Below, piece by piece: positions 61,694 to 64,000 of a stretch of DNA of 64,000 nt. The notes under the pieces are model-generated. The model searched no databases, was not told the origin of the DNA, and was given only the letters and a program-made list of their open reading frames with translations. The stretch's first letter is position 1. The number at the start of each line of letters is the position of its first letter. Origin of the DNA: Parasphingorhabdus halotolerans (GTDB lineage Bacteria > Pseudomonadota > Alphaproteobacteria > Sphingomonadales > Sphingomonadaceae); NCBI RefSeq assembly GCF_012516475.1, contig NZ_CP051217.1:2046001-2110000 (forward strand), read 5' to 3'. A program made the translations under genes and the position numbers.

Positions 61694-62172
61694 TATTCTT
61701 CTCCCCGCACCGCCGCCTCAATTTTGGCGATATCAATCTTCTGCATTGGCATCATCGCCTCGAAAGCTCGCTTGGCGACATCGCCGCCCTGGGCCATCGC
61801 ATCGGTCAGCACGCGTGGTGTGATCTGCCAGCTGATACCCCATTTGTCCTTACACCAGCCGCACTGGCTTTCTTCGCCGCCATTGCCGACGATAGCATTC
61901 CAGTAGTGGTCAGTTTCTTGCTGGCTGTCGGTATGAACCTGAAAGGAAAAAGCTTCGCTGTGCGGAAAAATTGGCCCGCCATTCAGGCCGATGCATTTCA
62001 GCCCAAGCACTGTGAACTTAACCATCAGCTCGTCGCCCGCCTTGTTTCCCGGATTGTCGGCAGGCGAGATGTGAACGGCACCGACTTCGCTGTCGGGAAA
62101 CGTGGCTGCGTAGAACTCTGCCGCCGCCTTGGCATCCTTGTCATACCATAGGCAAATGGTTGCTTTTGTCAT
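61693..62172 (-). CDS. VOC family protein, PhnB-like
   Basis: A 159-aa single VOC domain of the PhnB/3-demethylubiquinone methyltransferase-like group. Blocks: TKATICLWYDKDAKAAAEFY, FTVLGLKCIGLNGGPIFPHS, EAFSFQVHTDSQQETDHYWN and QCGWCKDKWGISWQITPRVL. These are typical of the group, with the CGWCxDKxGxxWQ signature complete. No catalytic role is proven for such proteins. It is the first gene after the divergent HxlR-type regulator, whose repeats lie 43 bases away. Confidence 0.9.
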   Translation of the reverse strand: MTKATICLWYDKDAKAAAEFYAATFPDSEVGAVHISPADNPGNKAGDELMVKFTVLGLKCIGLNGGPIFPHSEAFSFQVHTDSQQETDHYWNAIVGNGGEESQCGWCKDKWGISWQITPRVLTDAMAQGGDVAKRAFEAMMPMQKIDIAKIEAAVRGEE

Positions 62173-62214
62173 GTCTAGGTCCTTTTCGACTCAGTGTTTG
62201 ACGAAAATTACCGA

Positions 62215-62276
62215 ATGAGTTACAAAAAGCAACTATGAAGTTACAAAAGGAAACTATGAAGTTACAAAAGGAAAAA
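62215..62276. repeat. Three tandem 20/21-base units at the start of the HxlR gene
   Basis: Units begin at 62215, 62235 and 62256, each starting with ATGA(A)GTTACAAAA. The first is 20 bases and slightly diverged. It contains AGTTAC-AAAAA-GCAACT (62218-62234), an inverted repeat. The second and third units carry in-frame ATG codons, so the repeat also multiplies the start codon. Confidence 0.85.
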
Positions 62277-62945
62277 AAATGGCGACAACATGTTGGAAAT
62301 CGCTGGTATGATGATGCGTGCGGAACGGCCTTTGCCCTTGAGCTGATTGGCGAGCGGTGGAGTATTTTGATTATGCGCGAACTAATGTTCGGGCCGCGGC
62401 GTTTTTCCCAGCTCCGGGCGGGGTTGCCGGGTATCAGTGCCAAAATCCTGACACAGCGACTTGACGGGCTGGAGGCTTTGCGCATCCTGCAAAAACGCCA
62501 GCTACCTCCGCCAGTATCAGCGCAGGTTTATGAATTGACCGAGTGGGGGTATGAGGCGGAGGATATTGTGCAGATGCTGGGCAAATGGGCTACGCGGCAT
62601 CCCGGTCACGACCCCACCCTGCCGCTTAGCGCGGCATCCATCATAATGTCATTCCGGACGATGTTCGATGCAGAGCGCGCCGCAGGGTTTAACGCCAAGG
62701 CCGGATTCCGTTTGGGAACCGACCGGTTTATTGTGACAATCGGCAATGGCGAGATCGAAACACAGCGGGGCGATACGGACGGCGCGGACTTTACCATTAC
62801 TGGCGAGGCCGAAAATATTGCGGCGATAGTCTATGGTAAAGAGCCTGTGCAAAACCTGGAATCTGCGGGGTTGATAATATTTGAAGGCGACCGGAAACTG
62901 GCGCAAAAATTCATCACCCTCTTCCCCTTGCCCGAGAAATTTTGA
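62235..62945 (+). CDS. HxlR-type winged-helix regulator fused to an SCP2-like domain
   Basis: A 236-aa protein. The DNA-binding half (about 20-110) has the HxlR pattern CGTAFALELIGERWSILIMR, RRFSQLRAGLPGISAKILTQ, RLDGLEALRILQK and VYELTEWGYEAEDIVQML. The C-terminal half (about 120-236) has a sterol-carrier-like fold (FIVTIGNGEIETQRGDTDG, SAGLIIFEGDRKLAQKFI) seen in this regulator subtype. Two possible starts (62235, 62256) lie in tandem repeats, and each carries its own AAAAGGA-like site. Divergent from four VOC/DUF1428/SRPBCC genes that it probably controls. Confidence 0.85.
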   Translation: MKLQKETMKLQKEKKWRQHVGNRWYDDACGTAFALELIGERWSILIMRELMFGPRRFSQLRAGLPGISAKILTQRLDGLEALRILQKRQLPPPVSAQVYELTEWGYEAEDIVQMLGKWATRHPGHDPTLPLSAASIIMSFRTMFDAERAAGFNAKAGFRLGTDRFIVTIGNGEIETQRGDTDGADFTITGEAENIAAIVYGKEPVQNLESAGLIIFEGDRKLAQKFITLFPLPEKF

Positions 62946-62953
62946 GGAAAATT

Positions 62954-63358
62954 ATGACCCATGCAATTCCCCGGGGCACAGAACAGGTCTTTGTTAATGT
63001 TCCAAAAGAAATGCGCGCAAGGCTGGAGACTTTACGCGCATTGATTCTGGAAACCGCAGCCGAAAATTCGTCCATCGGCCCACTCGAAGAAACGCTGAAA
63101 TGGAACGAGCCTGCTTTTCTAACCTCCGCTACAAAATCCGGCACGACCATCCGAATCAACGCGCACAAGAAATCCGAAACGGAGTATGCGATGTATGTGC
63201 ATTGCCAAACCGATCTGGTGGAGCGTTACAAGCAGCTCTACAGCGATGTTCTGAAATTCGAAGGCACGCGCGCTGTGATTTTCAATGTGCGCAAAAAGCT
63301 TCCGGTGGGTGCAGTGAAACATTGCATTGAGATGACCCTGACCTATCATCTCAAATGA
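62954..63358 (+). CDS. DUF1801 family protein
   Basis: A 134-aa protein of the YdhG-like DUF1801 group. Blocks: EQVFVNVPKEMRARLETLRA, TAAENSSIGPLEETLKWNEP, TIRINAHKKSETEYAMYVHC and LKFEGTRAVIFNVRKKLPVG; the family's LKW-P motif is present. Function is unknown. GAGGA at 62943-62947 supports the ATG at 62954. It follows the HxlR gene by 8 bases and may be part of its transcript. Confidence 0.85.
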   Translation: MTHAIPRGTEQVFVNVPKEMRARLETLRALILETAAENSSIGPLEETLKWNEPAFLTSATKSGTTIRINAHKKSETEYAMYVHCQTDLVERYKQLYSDVLKFEGTRAVIFNVRKKLPVGAVKHCIEMTLTYHLK

Positions 63359-64000
63359 TTAAGTTCCTTCGGGCTGTCCCTCAACTTCTGTCTCGTGCAC
63401 TTCGGAAAAAATTGCCCAGGTCGCAATAAATAATGCAGCGACAAGCGGGCCAATGACAATGCCGTTGAGGCCAAATAGCTGCAACCCGCCAAGGGTTGAA
63501 ATAAGAACCACATAATCCGGCATCCGGGTATCCCGGCCGACCAAAATAGGGCGAACGAGATTATCGATCATGCTGATAAGAAAAACGCCGCAGGCAATGA
63601 GCACGATCCCCTGCCAGATCGCGCCAGTAACCAGCAGATAAATTGCAACTGGTATCCAGACGATGCCTGTACCGATCGCCGGGATCAAAGACATGACTCC
63701 CATCAAAACTGCCCAGAGCAAGGCTCCGCGGATATCCAGCGCCCAGAACACCAATCCGCCCAAGGTGCCTTGCATAATCGCGATCACGAAGCTGCCCTTG
63801 ATAGTCGCCCGGATGACAATCAGAAACTTGTCGAGCAACATACGCCGATGATCATCGGCGAGCGGGATGAGCTTTTCGATATGGTCAGCGAGCGAGCGAC
63901 CATCACGCAACATGAAAAAGGTCAGATAGAGCATCACGCCAAGGCTGAGCATAAAACTGAAAGCGCCTTGACCGACACTAAATGCCTGGGTGATCATGAA
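63359..64000 (-). CDS. AI-2E family transporter, partial (N-terminus beyond window)
   Basis: About the last 213 residues are visible; family members are near 350 aa, so the start lies right of 64000. At least five hydrophobic segments are present: FMLSLGVMLYLTFFMLRD, MQGTLGGLVFWALDIRGALL, MSLIPAIGTGIVWIPVAIYL, ITGAIWQGIVLIACGVFLIS-like and LFIATWAIFSE. Characteristic family residues are PAIGTGIVWIPVA and GRDTRMPDYVVLISTLGG. Despite the name, most members are not AI-2 exporters; some export Na+ or other solutes. It is convergent with the DUF1801 gene, whose stop touches it. Confidence 0.9.
   Translation of the reverse strand, partial: FMITQAFSVGQGAFSFMLSLGVMLYLTFFMLRDGRSLADHIEKLIPLADDHRRMLLDKFLIVIRATIKGSFVIAIMQGTLGGLVFWALDIRGALLWAVLMGVMSLIPAIGTGIVWIPVAIYLLVTGAIWQGIVLIACGVFLISMIDNLVRPILVGRDTRMPDYVVLISTLGGLQLFGLNGIVIGPLVAALFIATWAIFSEVHETEVEGQPEGT

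Overview
The window reads as a chromosomal segment of a sphingomonad alphaproteobacterium, probably a marine genus close to Sphingorhabdus/Parasphingorhabdus. Base composition is moderate for the group, I estimate mid-50s % GC. The evidence is the gene set (GapR/DUF2312, DUF1244, DivK next to DUF3572 and L33, MipZ, a RpoN-LptBAC-Rnd block, dapD behind a pyrimidine 5'-nucleotidase) and many dispersed inverted repeats with the core CCTTCGACAGGCTCAGGACG, which are common in sphingomonad genomes. No lineage-defining RNA gene is present, so the genus is inference.

Layout. 1-6 kb: a cut DUF2235 hydrolase, rplM-rpsI, heme A synthase, a MerC-type membrane protein with a Fur/Zur regulator, and dxs. 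6-10 kb: HAD nucleotidase-dapD, a carotenoid oxygenase and an exported agmatine-deiminase-like protein. 10-14.5 kb: the yebC-ruvC-ruvA-ruvB recombination locus, split by an HNH nuclease gene and a GIY-YIG gene. 14.6-22.4 kb: a CPBP protease, YbjQ, GNAT, GapR, DUF1244, a frameshifted pyruvate kinase, HAD, rpmJ, galE, a DUF4136 lipoprotein and an M14 carboxypeptidase. 22.5-34.7 kb: a 12-kb operon of two-partner secretion genes, with a TpsB outer-membrane pore, a 2434-residue glycine-rich TpsA exoprotein and an exported TPR-CHAT protease. This is the most unusual system here.

34.9-40.7 kb: a small DUF6471 gene, tRNA-Ser(GGA), two tandem exported cyclophilins, alanine dehydrogenase, an SDR and a GNAT. 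40.7-45.1 kb: the envelope block rnd-lptC-lptA-lptB-rpoN. 45.2-51.5 kb: a membrane protein, a double cold-shock-domain protein, a trypsin-like autotransporter, a TMEM165/GDT1 transporter and an unknown small gene. 51.6-59.9 kb: rpmG, divK, DUF3572, HAD, RidA, a glycerophosphodiesterase, a COG3146 acyltransferase, a Sel1 protein, panC, mipZ, a J-domain-like membrane protein and phosphomannomutase/phosphoglucomutase. 60-63.4 kb: four small stress or catabolic-type genes (VOC, DUF1428, SRPBCC, VOC) divergent from an HxlR-SCP2 regulator whose start region is a tandem repeat. The window ends inside an AI-2E family transporter.

How the genes work together. Most of the window is housekeeping: translation, isoprenoids, lysine/peptidoglycan precursor, Holliday-junction repair, LPS transport, division-site and cell-cycle control. 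The accessory content is concentrated in surface and secreted proteins (TPS-CHAT operon, serine-protease autotransporter, paired exported cyclophilins) and in the nuclease genes inside the ruv locus. At least ten repeat elements sit at gene ends. Two genes (pyk and the COG3146 acyltransferase) show apparent one-base losses in homopolymers, which may be assembly errors.
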